Shown piece by piece: positions 8,211 to 15,899 of a DNA stretch of 64,000 nt; within the stretch, counting starts at the first letter, position 1; the number at the start of each line of letters is the position of its first letter. The stretch is from Litorimonas sp963972195. Lineage in GTDB: Bacteria > Pseudomonadota > Alphaproteobacteria > Caulobacterales > Maricaulaceae. Under the pieces are notes generated by a model. It was not told the origin of the DNA, did not search any database, and was given only the letters and a program-made list of their open reading frames with translations. The stretch spans positions 1 to 64,000 of the forward strand of contig CAXATH010000003.1 of assembly GCA_963972195.1 (NCBI GenBank). The letters are read 5' to 3'. The position numbers were made by a program, and so were the translations under genes.

Positions 8211-9820
8211 TGGAGACGGCGTTCGATTACGTCATAGTCGGCGCAGGCTCTGCCGGGGCGACGCTTGCCGCGCGTCTGACCGAAGACGAAAAGGTTTCTG
8301 TCTGCCTGATAGAAGCCGGACCGACCCATAAGCATTTTTCTGTCTCGACGCCCGGACTTCTGCTTTTGAATATGGTGACGAAGAAACGAAATTGGGGCTT
8401 TGAAACGGTTCCGCAGAAAGGCCTGAACGGCCGCAAAGGCTATCAGCCGCGCGGCAAGATGCTCGGCGGCTCTTCCGGCTCCAACGCCATGATTTATATC
8501 CGGGGCCATAAATCCGATTATGATCATTGGGCCGAGCTGGGAAATAAAGGCTGGGCCTATGAGGATGTTCTGCCTTTTTTCAAAAAAGCCGAACATTATG
8601 AAGGCGGGGCAAGCGACTATCACGGTACGGAAGGGCCGCTCCATGTGACCCATCAAAAAGAAGTCTCGCCGCTGAACCAGACATTTCTCAAGGCCGCGCA
8701 AAGTCTTCAGATTCCCCTTTGCGACGACTTCAATGGGCAGGATCAGGAAGGCGTGGGATTGTTTGATGTAACCCAAAAACGGGGGAAAAGATGGTCTGCG
8801 GCCAACGCTTATCTCGACCCTGCGGAGAAACGCAAAAACCTGACGGTACTGACAGATTGCCTCGCAGAAAAAATCCTTCTGGAAGATAAACAGGCAAGCG
8901 GGGTTCAGATAAGAACAAAATCCGGACAGAGAACGCTTTCGGCGCGGCGCGAAGTGATTGTCTCCGCCGGGGCTTTCGGCTCCCCTCACCTCCTGCTTTT
9001 GTCGGGAATTGGGCCAACAGACAAACTCGCCCCCCATGACATAGACGCGCAACATGTCCTGCCCGGCGTTGGAGAAAACCTTCAGGATCATGTTGATTGG
9101 ATCGCCAATTATCAGGGCAAGGGATCGCTGCATAAAGACACTATCGGCTTTTCCCTTCCCGGGACCTTCAATATGATAAAGGAAATTTTTAAATACCGGA
9201 AAGACGGGACGGGTCTGCTTTCGTCCAATATTGCGGAATCCGGCGGCTTTCTTTATCTTGATCGGGAAGAGCCCGCGCCCGATATACAGCTTCATTTTAT
9301 TATTTCTATTGTCGATGATCACGGGCGAAAACTGCATTGGGGGCACGGCTTTTCGCTCCATGTATGCCTGCTGCGACCCAAAAGCCGAGGGCGGGTGAGC
9401 CTTGCCAGTTCGGACCCTTCCGACGCGCCGCTCATCGACCCGGCCTTTCTGGAAGATGACCGGGATCTGGAGAAGCTCTATCAGGGCGCGCGCCTGACTC
9501 AGCGCCTGATGCAATCCGCCGCTTTTGACGACATCAGAGGCAAGCCGATTTACGGCACGGAAGAACAGGACGAGGCCCGGCTGAAAGAAGATATCAGAAA
9601 CCGCGCCGATACAATTTATCATCCGGTCGGCACCTGCAAAATGGGGACGGATAAAATGGCGGTGGTGGATGAGCGCCTCCGCGTTCACGGTCTCAAGGGC
9701 CTTCGGGTCATTGACGCCTCGATCATGCCGCAAGTTATTTCCGGCAATACAAACGCCCCGACCATTATGATCGCAGAAAAAGGCGCGGAGATGATAAAAG
9801 AGGACTGGCGCGAAGGCTGA
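8210..9820 (+). CDS. GMC-family FAD alcohol/choline dehydrogenase-like oxidoreductase
   Basis: A 536-residue flavoprotein of the glucose-methanol-choline family. It has the N-terminal dinucleotide motif GAGSAGATLAARL (about residues 10-22), the GMC signature GGSSGSNAMIYIRG (about residues 85-98) and the C-terminal catalytic His region HPVGTCKMG followed by NTNAPT. Such enzymes oxidise choline, alkanols or other alcohols to aldehydes, passing electrons to the respiratory chain. Overlap with the upstream aldehyde dehydrogenase gene indicates that the two steps are coupled. I cannot decide between aliphatic alcohol and choline substrates. A 669-residue antisense frame over this gene is a shadow. 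Confidence 0.93.
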   Translation: METAFDYVIVGAGSAGATLAARLTEDEKVSVCLIEAGPTHKHFSVSTPGLLLLNMVTKKRNWGFETVPQKGLNGRKGYQPRGKMLGGSSGSNAMIYIRGHKSDYDHWAELGNKGWAYEDVLPFFKKAEHYEGGASDYHGTEGPLHVTHQKEVSPLNQTFLKAAQSLQIPLCDDFNGQDQEGVGLFDVTQKRGKRWSAANAYLDPAEKRKNLTVLTDCLAEKILLEDKQASGVQIRTKSGQRTLSARREVIVSAGAFGSPHLLLLSGIGPTDKLAPHDIDAQHVLPGVGENLQDHVDWIANYQGKGSLHKDTIGFSLPGTFNMIKEIFKYRKDGTGLLSSNIAESGGFLYLDREEPAPDIQLHFIISIVDDHGRKLHWGHGFSLHVCLLRPKSRGRVSLASSDPSDAPLIDPAFLEDDRDLEKLYQGARLTQRLMQSAAFDDIRGKPIYGTEEQDEARLKEDIRNRADTIYHPVGTCKMGTDKMAVVDERLRVHGLKGLRVIDASIMPQVISGNTNAPTIMIAEKGAEMIKEDWREG

Positions 9821-10078
9821 AACGGAGGAACGTGCTAATAACCTCGTCACACCGACGCAGGCAACGCCTACCCAGTGCCGTGCCTTAAGCTTGGCCGCTT
9901 GATACGAGAAAGACGTTTTCGCACCGAACCGACAAGGCACGTTACCGGGTATGAGCCTAAGCGACATGAAATGTCGCGACGCGATTGCTGAAGGTCGCAT
10001 CGGTATGACAGGGTGAAAGGTTCGTCCCCGATTCCTGTCATTCCGGGGCGCGCAGCGAACCTCTTCTCGCACCTTGTC

Positions 10079-10101
10079 ATTCCCCGACTTGATCGGGGAA
10101 T
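10079..10101. repeat. RPE-like palindrome (copy 1)
   Basis: A palindrome with 9-bp arms (ATTCCCCGA and TCGGGGAAT) around a 5-base loop, flanked by TGTC and CCAT. This matches the dispersed 'gtcattcccc...ggggaatccat' elements common in alphaproteobacterial genomes. It is oriented opposite to the element at 10203-10225. Confidence 0.8.
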
Positions 10102-10202
10102 CCATACGACTCCTTTTCTGCCATAAGTAATTTTGCGTTGGCTCCCATCGGTGCGTTTGCGAACGCAACTAAATTCACACATTTGGCACCGACACCGCAT
10201 GG

Positions 10203-10225
10203 ATTACCCGGTCGAGCCGGGTAAT
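10203..10225. repeat. RPE-like palindrome (copy 2, inverted)
   Basis: A palindrome with arms ATTACCCGG and CCGGGTAAT around a short loop. It is flanked by CATGG on the left and GACGA on the right, the reverse orientation of the copy at 10079. The two copies about 100 bases apart form a REPIN-like inverted pair. Confidence 0.78.
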
Positions 10226-10326
10226 GACGAGGGTCGAAAGTTAAGTCCATAGTTTTTAAGGTATGCAACGACCAAGCCTTTCATCCAACTCGCCATCGGG
10301 TGCGGAGCCTTTGCGTTCGTCCTTGA

Positions 10327-10410
10327 ATAAAGTGGACTGCCCGCGGGGTCGATATCCTTGCCGGAGACCGTAATAACTATGTGTTTCGCAAAGGCGCTAA
10401 CCCCGCGGCA
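10327..10410. repeat. Right arm of the long inverted repeat (partner at 1-84)
   Basis: Bases 10356-10410 are an exact reverse complement of 1-55, with weaker similarity out to 10327. Sequence identity to the left copy cannot be followed past 10410, because the corresponding left sequence lies outside the window. The full element may therefore be several hundred bases long. Confidence 0.85.
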
Positions 10411-10732
10411 GCGATTGGAACCGGAGCGGCCTCTTACATGGCTCCCACAGTCGCGCCGGGACGAAGCCGTTTACAGCTTCTGGACGCGGTAGGCAGGCTA
10501 ACCCACTCTCGGTGGCCCGGCACACACCCTCCTGTCACAGAGGGTCGCTCAACCTCGCTGTCCCCTGAACCAGAACCTGACGCGTTCCTGTCCGTGTTCA
10601 AGAGAACGAGTTTGAATATAAGGCCAAACCGCAAAGCGCGGATCATTTTGTTGATTTTAGAGATAAGGGGTTGAGAGGTATCGGGTTTTTGGAATGATAA
10701 GTGCGGAAGGAGTTATAAAAGAGTGAATTTGT

Positions 10733-10754
10733 CCTCCCCCGTTTACGGGGGAGG
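10733..10754. repeat. GC-rich palindromic repeat
   Basis: A near-perfect hairpin, CCTCCCCCGT then ACGGGGGAGG, of the type dispersed in many alphaproteobacterial intergenic regions. It is followed by a GCGCGAAGCGC palindrome at about 10759. With the hairpins at 10822-10862 it forms a composite repeat element of about 130 bp. Confidence 0.7.
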
Positions 10755-10821
10755 TGGGCGCGAAGCGCTCGGAGGGGGGAGCCGCACATCACAAAGGGCT
10801 GCGTATTACGTTCCCCCCATC

Positions 10822-10862
10822 CCCTCGCATTCGCGAGGGACTTCCCCCGTGAACGGGGGAAG
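10822..10862. repeat. Paired GC-rich palindromes (CCCTCGC/GCGAGGG and CTTCCCCCGT/ACGGGGGAAG)
   Basis: Two adjacent hairpins, at 10822-10838 and 10841-10862. The second is a near copy, in inverted context, of the palindrome at 10733-10754. They lie 64 bases downstream of the cysS stop and might also act in transcript 3'-end formation, though no T-run follows on the minus strand. Confidence 0.65.
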
Positions 10863-10925
10863 ATGATCCCCACTTATCCCGTCAATGTACGCAGAACGAG
10901 GCCGGGGTGAGCAGGAGGAGCGGGA

Positions 10926-12476
10926 TTACTCCCGACGCCAGGTCGTGCCGTCTGGACCGTCTTCGAGCACAATGCCGCGGGCTTTCAACTTGTCGCGAAT
11001 TTCGTCGCTGCGTTTGAACTGCTCGCCCATTAACGCTTTGTCGCCGGTTTTCTTGGCCGCCATCGCCGCCGTTTTCGCGGCGTCGCGTTGATGAATGAGA
11101 TCGTTGATTTCGTCTTCTTCGTCGTCAGAGGTATTGCCCTTAAACCACTCTTCCGGATCTTTTTGGAGTAGGCCCACTAAATGAAAAGCTCGATTTGCCT
11201 TTTTAAGAAAGAAATGAGCATCTAAGAAGTCATTCGTTGAAAGTCTGTTCGAATTTTCAACCATACCATCGGAGATTTTCGCCGCGTTACTAATGTCTGT
11301 TCTAGCAACTAAAACAGAATTTAGAGCATTTAAATCCGCAAGTATTTCTGCGTTATTTTCATAATCTTCAAGGTCGCGTTTTAGCTTCTCTTTCTCATCT
11401 TCAGTGATTTCACGAGTTAACTTTTGAAAATTTATTATGGTACGACCTAATTGGCTATATGCGCTTTTTAAATCTGACTTACTCTCCCGCAACAACTCCT
11501 CAGACCACTGCAACTCACTCCGATAATGCGCCTTCAACAGCGCCAGGCGAATAACTTCCCCATCCCACTCTTTCAGCAGGTCGTGGATCAGCGTGACGTT
11601 CCCCAAGGACTTGGACATCTTCTCAGAACCCATATTGAGGAATTCATTGTGCACCCAGAAATTGGCGAATTTTTCCGTGCCGTTCGAGCAGCAGCTTTGG
11701 GCTTTTTCATTTTCATGATGCGGGAATTTCAGATCGACGCCGCCGCAGTGAATATCAATGGTGTTTCCATAATCGTCATCGCACAGCGTGGCCTTGGCCA
11801 TGGCGGAACATTCAATGTGCCAACCCGGACGACCTTTCATATTTGATTTATCGGGGCCAAAAGGCGCGTCCCAGCCGACGCCGTCCAGTTCCGGTTTCCA
11901 GAGCACAAAATCCGCTGCGTTGCGTTTGCGGGCGACCTCACCCTCTCCGACCCGGTCGCCCCCGCGCAGGGCGTCGAGCGTGTTGCCAGAAAGTTTGCCG
12001 TAATCGTCATATTTGGACACATCAAAAAAGACGTGGCCGTCAGATTCATAGGCAAAGTCTTTTTCAATTAAATCCTCAATCATTGCGACCATATGAGAAA
12101 TGTGATCGGTTGCCTTTGGCTGATGCGTCGGCGCGATGCAGCCAATCGCGGCCAAATCCTCATTATAAATGCGCGCGTATTTTTCCGTAATTTCAGAAAT
12201 CGGAACGCCTTGTTCTTTGGCGGCCGCGATAATCTTGTCATCCACATCGGTAATATTGCGCGCATAGACAACATGGTCTTCGCCGTAGATATGGCGGAGC
12301 ACGCGAAACAGAACATCGGCCACCACGGCTGCGCGGGCATTGCCGATATGGGCGTAGCTATACACGGTTGGGCCGCAATTATACATCGTCACCCGTTTCG
12401 GGTCTTGCGGGATAAACCGCTCTTTTTCGCGCGTCAGCGAATTATAGAGCGTGAGGGGATTTTCTACCGTGGTCAT
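10926..12476 (-). CDS. cysS: Cysteinyl-tRNA synthetase
   Basis: Class I aminoacyl-tRNA synthetase charging tRNA-Cys. The HIGH-type motif is YAHIGNAR (residues 41-48) and the KMSKS motif is at 286-290. Zinc ligands expected for the family are C34, C223, the HH of FPHHENE near 253 and E257. I start it at the ATG at 12476 (protein MTTVENPL); the frame stays open to a TTG at 12494, which would add six residues. At 516 residues it is longer than E. coli CysRS. The extra length lies in a C-terminal segment (about residues 325-440, DNA 11158-11500) that is visibly AT-rich compared with both flanks, so the gene may be mosaic. The catalytic part is intact. Confidence 0.96.
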   Translation of the reverse strand: MTTVENPLTLYNSLTREKERFIPQDPKRVTMYNCGPTVYSYAHIGNARAAVVADVLFRVLRHIYGEDHVVYARNITDVDDKIIAAAKEQGVPISEITEKYARIYNEDLAAIGCIAPTHQPKATDHISHMVAMIEDLIEKDFAYESDGHVFFDVSKYDDYGKLSGNTLDALRGGDRVGEGEVARKRNAADFVLWKPELDGVGWDAPFGPDKSNMKGRPGWHIECSAMAKATLCDDDYGNTIDIHCGGVDLKFPHHENEKAQSCCSNGTEKFANFWVHNEFLNMGSEKMSKSLGNVTLIHDLLKEWDGEVIRLALLKAHYRSELQWSEELLRESKSDLKSAYSQLGRTIINFQKLTREITEDEKEKLKRDLEDYENNAEILADLNALNSVLVARTDISNAAKISDGMVENSNRLSTNDFLDAHFFLKKANRAFHLVGLLQKDPEEWFKGNTSDDEEDEINDLIHQRDAAKTAAMAAKKTGDKALMGEQFKRSDEIRDKLKARGIVLEDGPDGTTWRRE

Positions 12477-12554
12477 GGCGGTGTCTCTAGCCAATCACAC
12501 CCCTCTATGGAAGCCTCTCTTGTCTGTCCGAACGCTTTTGTTCAAAAGGCGCGC

Positions 12555-13163
12555 ATGAGCAACCCCTTTCGAAAACATCAGATTATGGCTGGCCTGCTCG
12601 CGCTCGTCGTTCTGGCCGTCGCGATTTTCAATCGTCCCGACACGGGGGATGGTGAGCTTCACTTTGATGTCAAAGGCGACAAAGCCTATGTTTACGGCAC
12701 AACAGATAGCGCCTCTGCCGGAGCGGTGGACGCCCTTGTCCGTGAAAACCCGCAAGTGGACACGCTGGTTCTGAAATACATGCCCGGTACCGTAGATGCG
12801 GATCAGAATCTTCGGCTCGCGCGGTCGGTTCGGAAAAACCGGTTAAAGACCCATCTTGAGAGAAATAGCCGTATCGCGTCCGGCGCGGTGGATCTGTTTC
12901 TGGCGGGGACAGAGCGGACCATGGCCTGCGGCGCGCAGATCGGGGTGCATAGCTGGTCGATTGTCGGGCTGGAAACTTACCAACCCAGAAACGATATTTA
13001 TGACGCCCGGCAGAGGCAGCAGGAAGGATTTCTACGCGATATGGGAATTGATCCGGCGTTTTATCTCTTCACGCGCGACGCCGCCTCCCCGCAGGAACTC
13101 CACATCCTCTCGCCGGAGGAAATAAATCAGTATAATCTGCTCTCAGATCCCCTAGATTGTTGA
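12555..13163 (+). CDS. Membrane-anchored ClpP/crotonase-fold protein
   Basis: A 202-residue protein with an N-terminal membrane anchor (about residues 9-25) and a periplasmic domain that looks ClpP/crotonase-like. It has a beta strand VDTLVLKYMPG, then a SRIASGAVDLFLAGTER segment and IGVHSW, the usual landmarks of secreted ClpP-fold proteins. Whether it is a protease is unclear, since the nucleophile cannot be assigned with confidence. The frame is open further upstream (to 12093) across the antisense of cysS. The ATG at 12555 is the first that gives a sensible anchor-plus-domain protein outside cysS. It is divergent from cysS. Confidence 0.7.
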   Translation: MSNPFRKHQIMAGLLALVVLAVAIFNRPDTGDGELHFDVKGDKAYVYGTTDSASAGAVDALVRENPQVDTLVLKYMPGTVDADQNLRLARSVRKNRLKTHLERNSRIASGAVDLFLAGTERTMACGAQIGVHSWSIVGLETYQPRNDIYDARQRQQEGFLRDMGIDPAFYLFTRDAASPQELHILSPEEINQYNLLSDPLDC

Positions 13164-13189
13164 ATTATAATAGGTTTATCCAGTAATTT

Positions 13190-13214
13190 GGAACGATTGA
13201 CGCCCTTATGCGCT
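13190..13214 (+). promoter_or_regulatory. Possible weak EcfG-type promoter
   Basis: GGAAC at 13190-13194, 16 bases, then CGCT at 13211. This differs from the EcfG consensus GGAAC-N16-CGTT by one -10 base that is usually conserved. It lies 67 bases before the ATG at 13281. Weak evidence on its own. Confidence 0.35.
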
Positions 13215-13280
13215 GATTAAGTGAGGGCGGCATTACTCTATGACGCCTTAACTCATTTAACTCCCGTGAGGAGATTTTCT

Positions 13281-13838
13281 ATGACCTATTTTAAACCGAT
13301 TTTATTTTCTGCCGCTGCAGCCCTTGCTTTTGCCACGCCGGCCTTTGCCGATCATCACAAGAGCGGTGACAAAATGATGAAAGACGCTCAGCATAAAGCG
13401 ATGAAGCATAAAATGGAGAAACCCGACAACTGGGATACTCTAAGCGAAGCTGAACAAAAAGCGTGGAAGAAAACGCATTGGAAATCTCATTCCATGAAAT
13501 CTGATCACGTGACATCAGATAAATCAATGGAGATGGAAAATACAGAAGTCCGCGGCGCCGTTCTGGAAAATAAATCAACTGGCGAAATACTTCAGTCTAA
13601 CGAGACGAATGTTTCGCGTATATCAGGCGATGATAAGCTCTTAATGTCAGAAGGCGATGTCAAAGAGCCCGCCGCAATCAATATGCAGGAAAATCCGAGT
13701 ACGGCCAAAGATAACGCCATTGTCGTACCAACGGAAGATAACCCGAACCTTGCGACGACCGTGACCTGTCCAGCCGGGACAACGGCCCAGCCAGATATGA
13801 CCTGCCACGTGACAGGCGACTATGAACCAGACTCATAA
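13281..13838 (+). CDS. Secreted hypothetical protein, His/Lys/Met-rich
   Basis: A 185-residue exported protein with a clear signal peptide (residues 1 to about 22, cleavage after AFA, mature start DHHKSG). The first mature part (residues 23-85) is rich in His, Lys and Met, the remainder is acidic and polar, and two cysteines lie near the C terminus. Function unknown; the His/Met-rich segment might bind metal. The ATG at 13281 has a good GAGGAG ribosome site and gives a proper signal peptide. An upstream in-frame start at 13221 would bury it. A terminator follows at 13881. Confidence 0.75.
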   Translation: MTYFKPILFSAAAALAFATPAFADHHKSGDKMMKDAQHKAMKHKMEKPDNWDTLSEAEQKAWKKTHWKSHSMKSDHVTSDKSMEMENTEVRGAVLENKSTGEILQSNETNVSRISGDDKLLMSEGDVKEPAAINMQENPSTAKDNAIVVPTEDNPNLATTVTCPAGTTAQPDMTCHVTGDYEPDS

Positions 13839-13880
13839 TTATTGAATATATATCACGGCCTTGGGTCGTGAAGAACAAGA

Positions 13881-13913
13881 GAAGCCTCTGCGACAGCGGG
13901 GCTTCTTTTTTAT
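13881..13913 (+). terminator. Rho-independent terminator
   Basis: Stem GAAGCC (13881-13886) pairing with GGCTTC (13900-13905), followed by a run of T. It lies 43 bases downstream of the secreted-protein stop. Confidence 0.75.
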
Positions 13914-14002
13914 TGTCTTTTAGGGAATCCTCCGTTTTAGCATAGCGGCCAACCGCTTTGCGCCCTAGCTTTTCTCCCTCCCGATAGGCTATAGGCCGCC
14001 CC

Positions 14003-14623
14003 ATGACCAATGACGCTACGAAAAAACCGACCCTTAAAGCCGTGAATGACGCGCCGCGCCCGTCCAAGGAAGAGGCGATGAAAGCCGTCCGGACATTAAT
14101 TGCCTGGGCCGGGGACAATCCCGACCGCGAAGGGCTGAAAGACACGCCCAAACGCGTGGTACAGGCTTACCGCGAATGGTTCCGCGGTTATGATATGGAT
14201 CCGGCGGAAGAGCTCTCCCGCGTCTTTGAAGATGTTTCGGGCTATGACGACATGGTCATTTTGCGCGAAATCGATATTGAAAGCCATTGTGAGCATCACA
14301 TCGCGCCGTTTATTGGCAAAGCCTATGTCGCCTATCTGCCTACGGAAAAAGTTGTCGGCATTTCCAAACTGGTCAAGGTTGTCGAGGTCTTTTCAAAACG
14401 CCTCCAGACTCAAGAAACGATGACGGCGCAAATTGCCGACGCCATCGACGAAGCGCTTAAACCGCGCGGCACGGCGATCATGGTCGACGCCGTGCATCAA
14501 TGTATGACGACGCGGGGCGTGCATCATCCCGATGTCTCAACTATTACGACTCAGTTTACGGGGGAGTTTAAAACCAACTCGTCCCTACAGGATCGTTTCC
14601 TGAAACTGATTGGGAAGTCTTAG
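14003..14623 (+). CDS. folE: GTP cyclohydrolase I
   Basis: Converts GTP to 7,8-dihydroneopterin triphosphate, the first step of tetrahydrofolate synthesis. The protein is 206 residues, of normal length. Zinc ligands are visible: C96 and H99 in ESHCEHH and C167 in HQCMTTRG. The substrate-binding region HHIAPFIGKAYVAYLP is also present. A variable N-terminal tail of about 20 residues precedes the catalytic core. The gene stands alone, and no folate-cluster neighbours are visible. Confidence 0.97.
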   Translation: MTNDATKKPTLKAVNDAPRPSKEEAMKAVRTLIAWAGDNPDREGLKDTPKRVVQAYREWFRGYDMDPAEELSRVFEDVSGYDDMVILREIDIESHCEHHIAPFIGKAYVAYLPTEKVVGISKLVKVVEVFSKRLQTQETMTAQIADAIDEALKPRGTAIMVDAVHQCMTTRGVHHPDVSTITTQFTGEFKTNSSLQDRFLKLIGKS

Positions 14624-14864
14624 GCCGGCAGCCTTTGTGAGCAGCGCCGATCTGATTTGGCGCAGAGGCGTTTTAGTTTTCGCATCACTCCCTCGCCTTT
14701 GGAATTATTAAACCGGCTGGGCGGCCGGAACGCGTGTTGCCCGTAAGTGCAGCGCATGAAACCCCTTTCGGTCGGTTCGTTTTCAACACCGCCACTTGGC
14801 TCCGCGCGTATGACACAGCCATGACGGCTATGTGAATCCTGTACGAAACATAGTTAATAGAAAG

Positions 14865-15722
14865 TTAAATTGCGTCCTGGATAGCCAAATCCGCTTTATA
14901 TTTCTGACCGACGGGCAGGCTTGCCCCATTTTCTAGCGTTACGAATAATCTTCCATCGCTTTGCGGCGAAACTTCACGAATCTTACTCCGATTGACCAAA
15001 TGAGAACGATGAACCCTGACATGGGTTTCCCCGGCCTCGCGAATGAGCTTTTCCAGAGATGTCAGGGTCATGCGAATAAAGTGCTGGCCGCTTGGCGTTT
15101 TTATATCGACATAATTTGAGGCCGCCTCGGCGCGAAGAATTTCGCCTGCCTTCAGGAATAATACCCGCCCTCCGGATTTTAGCCTCAATCGTCCTGTTTC
15201 CCGCGCCTCCTGCTTCGTATTGGCGGCTTCCAGTCTGAGCTGTTCAATATGGCGGGCCGTGAGAAAGACAGATAGGACAAGAAGGTAGGTATATCCGTCC
15301 TTGGGCAGCTCGTAAATCCAGAGGCCGAGTCTCAAGAGGCTTTGCTCATGATCCCGTCCGAGGACGATTGGAAAACTCAGCGTTCTAAGCACCATCATTA
15401 AAATGATGTGGGCTGCCCCAAACAAAGCGAATCCTGCCATATAAATCGGAATTCGTCTTTTCCAATGTTCAAGGCTGAGGGGAAATCTCGACAGCAGACC
15501 CGGAATGCAGGCGATGACGATTAATATCGCAATATGAGACGTGCCTTGTGTCAGCCAAGGCTCTACCCAAGGGCGGCTTACCCCGTCTCTTAGGTTTTCC
15601 AAATAGTCGGAATTGGATAGAATGATCCAAGAGAGAAAAGTGAAAATCCCAATATATGTCAGGGCCGTTCGGTCCGCCCGTTTGTCCGCAGCGAGTTCAG
15701 GATTTTCAAGGGTCGTCACCAT
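14865..15722 (-). CDS. Membrane-bound LytTR-family transcriptional regulator
   Basis: A 285-residue protein with four N-terminal transmembrane helices (about residues 22-42, 64-82, 92-112 and 136-156) and a C-terminal LytTR DNA-binding domain (about residues 180-283, with RAEAASNYVDI and VRVHRSHLVN as typical landmarks). It has no receiver domain, so activity is presumably controlled through the membrane part. It is divergent from the acyltransferase gene at 15900. The 178-base intergenic region carries four regularly spaced direct repeats that are the obvious candidate binding site. Autoregulation plus control of the acyltransferase is inferred from this layout. Confidence 0.9.
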   Translation of the reverse strand: MVTTLENPELAADKRADRTALTYIGIFTFLSWIILSNSDYLENLRDGVSRPWVEPWLTQGTSHIAILIVIACIPGLLSRFPLSLEHWKRRIPIYMAGFALFGAAHIILMMVLRTLSFPIVLGRDHEQSLLRLGLWIYELPKDGYTYLLVLSVFLTARHIEQLRLEAANTKQEARETGRLRLKSGGRVLFLKAGEILRAEAASNYVDIKTPSGQHFIRMTLTSLEKLIREAGETHVRVHRSHLVNRSKIREVSPQSDGRLFVTLENGASLPVGQKYKADLAIQDAI

Positions 15723-15770
15723 AAGCGTCTATCGCAAGATTTTTTTGGATTGACAAAAAATAGTTTAATT

Positions 15771-15840
15771 TTTCGTCCCACCTTTCCGGCGTTCGTCCCA
15801 AATCAGAGAATTTCATCCCCCTTCGCCGGATTTCACCCCA
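15771..15840 (+). promoter_or_regulatory. Four 10-bp direct repeats at exact 20-bp spacing (candidate LytTR operator)
   Basis: The boxes are TTTCGTCCCA (15771), GTTCGTCCCA (15791), TTTCATCCCC (15811) and TTTCACCCCA (15831), each starting exactly 20 bp after the last, so all lie on one face of the helix. Spacers 1 and 3 also resemble each other (CCTTTCCGGC and CTTCGCCGGA), implying a 40-bp duplication. LytTR proteins characteristically bind direct repeats about two helical turns apart. The array ends 60 bp before the acyltransferase ATG and a TAATAA-like -10 lies at about 15877. Confidence 0.75.
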
Positions 15841-15899
15841 ATTTTGTGGTGCGCTGAAGACAATTTGGCATGAAGGGGTAATAATTTTGGAATGAGACT

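Larger units (their letters stand above)
9821..10925. other. 1.1-kb gene-free repeat-rich region
   Basis: No convincing gene lies between the GMC oxidoreductase and the 3' end of cysS. The stretch holds at least two RPE-like palindromes in opposite orientation, the right inverted-repeat arm, a region of about 260 bases of unknown nature (10411-10670), and a composite of GC-rich hairpins near 10733-10862. The open frames seen here (for example 9868-10200 minus and 10381-10674 plus) have no ribosome site or protein-like composition that I trust. Confidence 0.7.

Noticed and set aside
8159..10168. 669-residue minus-strand open frame
   Set aside because: It runs antisense to the strongly supported GMC oxidoreductase gene and into repeat DNA, has Phe/Arg/His-rich non-protein-like composition and no recognisable domain.
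10327..10670. tmRNA, RNase P RNA, SRP RNA or 6S RNA
   Set aside because: I looked for the conserved tmRNA tag, T-arm and RNase P cores in this GC-rich stretch and found none.
10381..10674. 97-residue frame in the right repeat region
   Set aside because: Low-complexity composition without a ribosome site. It is more likely part of a non-coding repeat element.
12093..12554. Upstream extension of the ClpP-fold gene frame
   Set aside because: It lies antisense to cysS. The ATG at 12555 gives a complete anchor plus domain.
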